NCBI GenBank assembly: GCA_003451715.1
Contig: DMJN01000288.1
Location: forward strand, 1 to 8,733
DNA length: 8,733 nt
DNA from: Gammaproteobacteria bacterium
GTDB taxonomy: Bacteria; Pseudomonadota; Gammaproteobacteria; Pseudomonadales; Pseudohongiellaceae
Direction of reading: 5' to 3'
Shown here in pieces: positions 8,631 to 8,733 of the stretch (positions are counted from its first letter, which is position 1; each line of letters opens with the position of its first letter). The translations under genes were made by a program, and so were the position numbers. The notes beneath the pieces were generated by a model, which was not told where the DNA came from, ran no database searches, and saw only the letters and a program-made list of their open reading frames with translations.

Positions 8631-8733
8631 CTACTTGCTAGGGACCCTCTGAACAAGTATATGGCCGCTCTGCGGGAGCCTGGCCTGTCGTGCTCTGTCG
8701 CTAGGCGTCGTGCGCAGGTAATGGCATCGTCCT
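8631..8733 (-). CDS. Possible 3' end of sucA, poorly recognisable (cut by window edge)
   Basis: A frame open from the window edge ends in TAG at 8631-8633, 14 nt before the sucB start, just where sucA (E1 of 2-oxoglutarate dehydrogenase) would be expected to end. Its last residues, [15 protein letters not shown] and a short tail, show a faint echo of the SucA C-terminus (GRxASASPAxG: R, A, P and G are present, but the R-to-P spacing is one short). The residues before that do not fit SucA, and neither of the other two minus frames does better; one of them has an internal stop. It may be a divergent sucA end, a sequence or assembly error near the contig edge, or unrelated DNA. Based mainly on position. 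Confidence 0.3.
   Translation of the reverse strand, partial: GRCHYLRTTPSDRARQARLPQSGHILVQRVPSK

Overview
The window looks like a piece of a gammaproteobacterial chromosome, probably from a marine or other aquatic lineage. Two things point that way: the gene order sucB-lpd-sucC-sucD, with lpd inside the suc operon, and a five-component, Vibrio/Shewanella-like TonB system (DUF3450 protein, long MotA/TolQ/ExbB protein, ExbB, ExbD, TonB). I cannot name the genus from sequence alone. Every convincing gene lies on the minus strand, so the biological reading order runs from high to low coordinates.

Positions 8733 to 3813 hold the end of a TCA-cycle operon. sucB (E2 of 2-oxoglutarate dehydrogenase), lpd (E3), sucC and sucD (succinyl-CoA synthetase beta and alpha) are intact and tightly spaced, and sucC/sucD overlap as ATGA. 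They convert 2-oxoglutarate to succinyl-CoA and then to succinate with nucleotide triphosphate formation. sucA (E1) should lie just upstream. A reading frame enters from the window edge and stops 14 nt before sucB, but its translation is only faintly SucA-like.

Positions 3812 to 3389 (424 bp) carry no recognisable protein gene but are rich in structure: a chain of overlapping inverted repeats whose pairings exclude each other, two sigma70-like promoter candidates reading toward the TonB operon, and a possible 9-codon leader ORF with its own Shine-Dalgarno-like sequence inside the structured zone. This resembles an attenuator or a structured leader and is the most novel part of the window. It is inference from base pairing only.

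Positions 3388 to 1 hold a TonB energy-transduction operon: a periplasmic DUF3450 protein, a TtpC-like protein (signal peptide, periplasmic coiled coil, ExbB/TolQ channel domain), a short ExbB, ExbD, and the first 67 codons of TonB, cut by the window edge. Overlaps or short gaps and clear Shine-Dalgarno sequences mark one transcription unit. The products should form an inner-membrane proton-driven motor that energises outer-membrane TonB-dependent transporters. The ExbD and TonB starts were set from Shine-Dalgarno position and family alignment: ExbD begins at 614, well inside a longer open frame, and TonB begins at 203.
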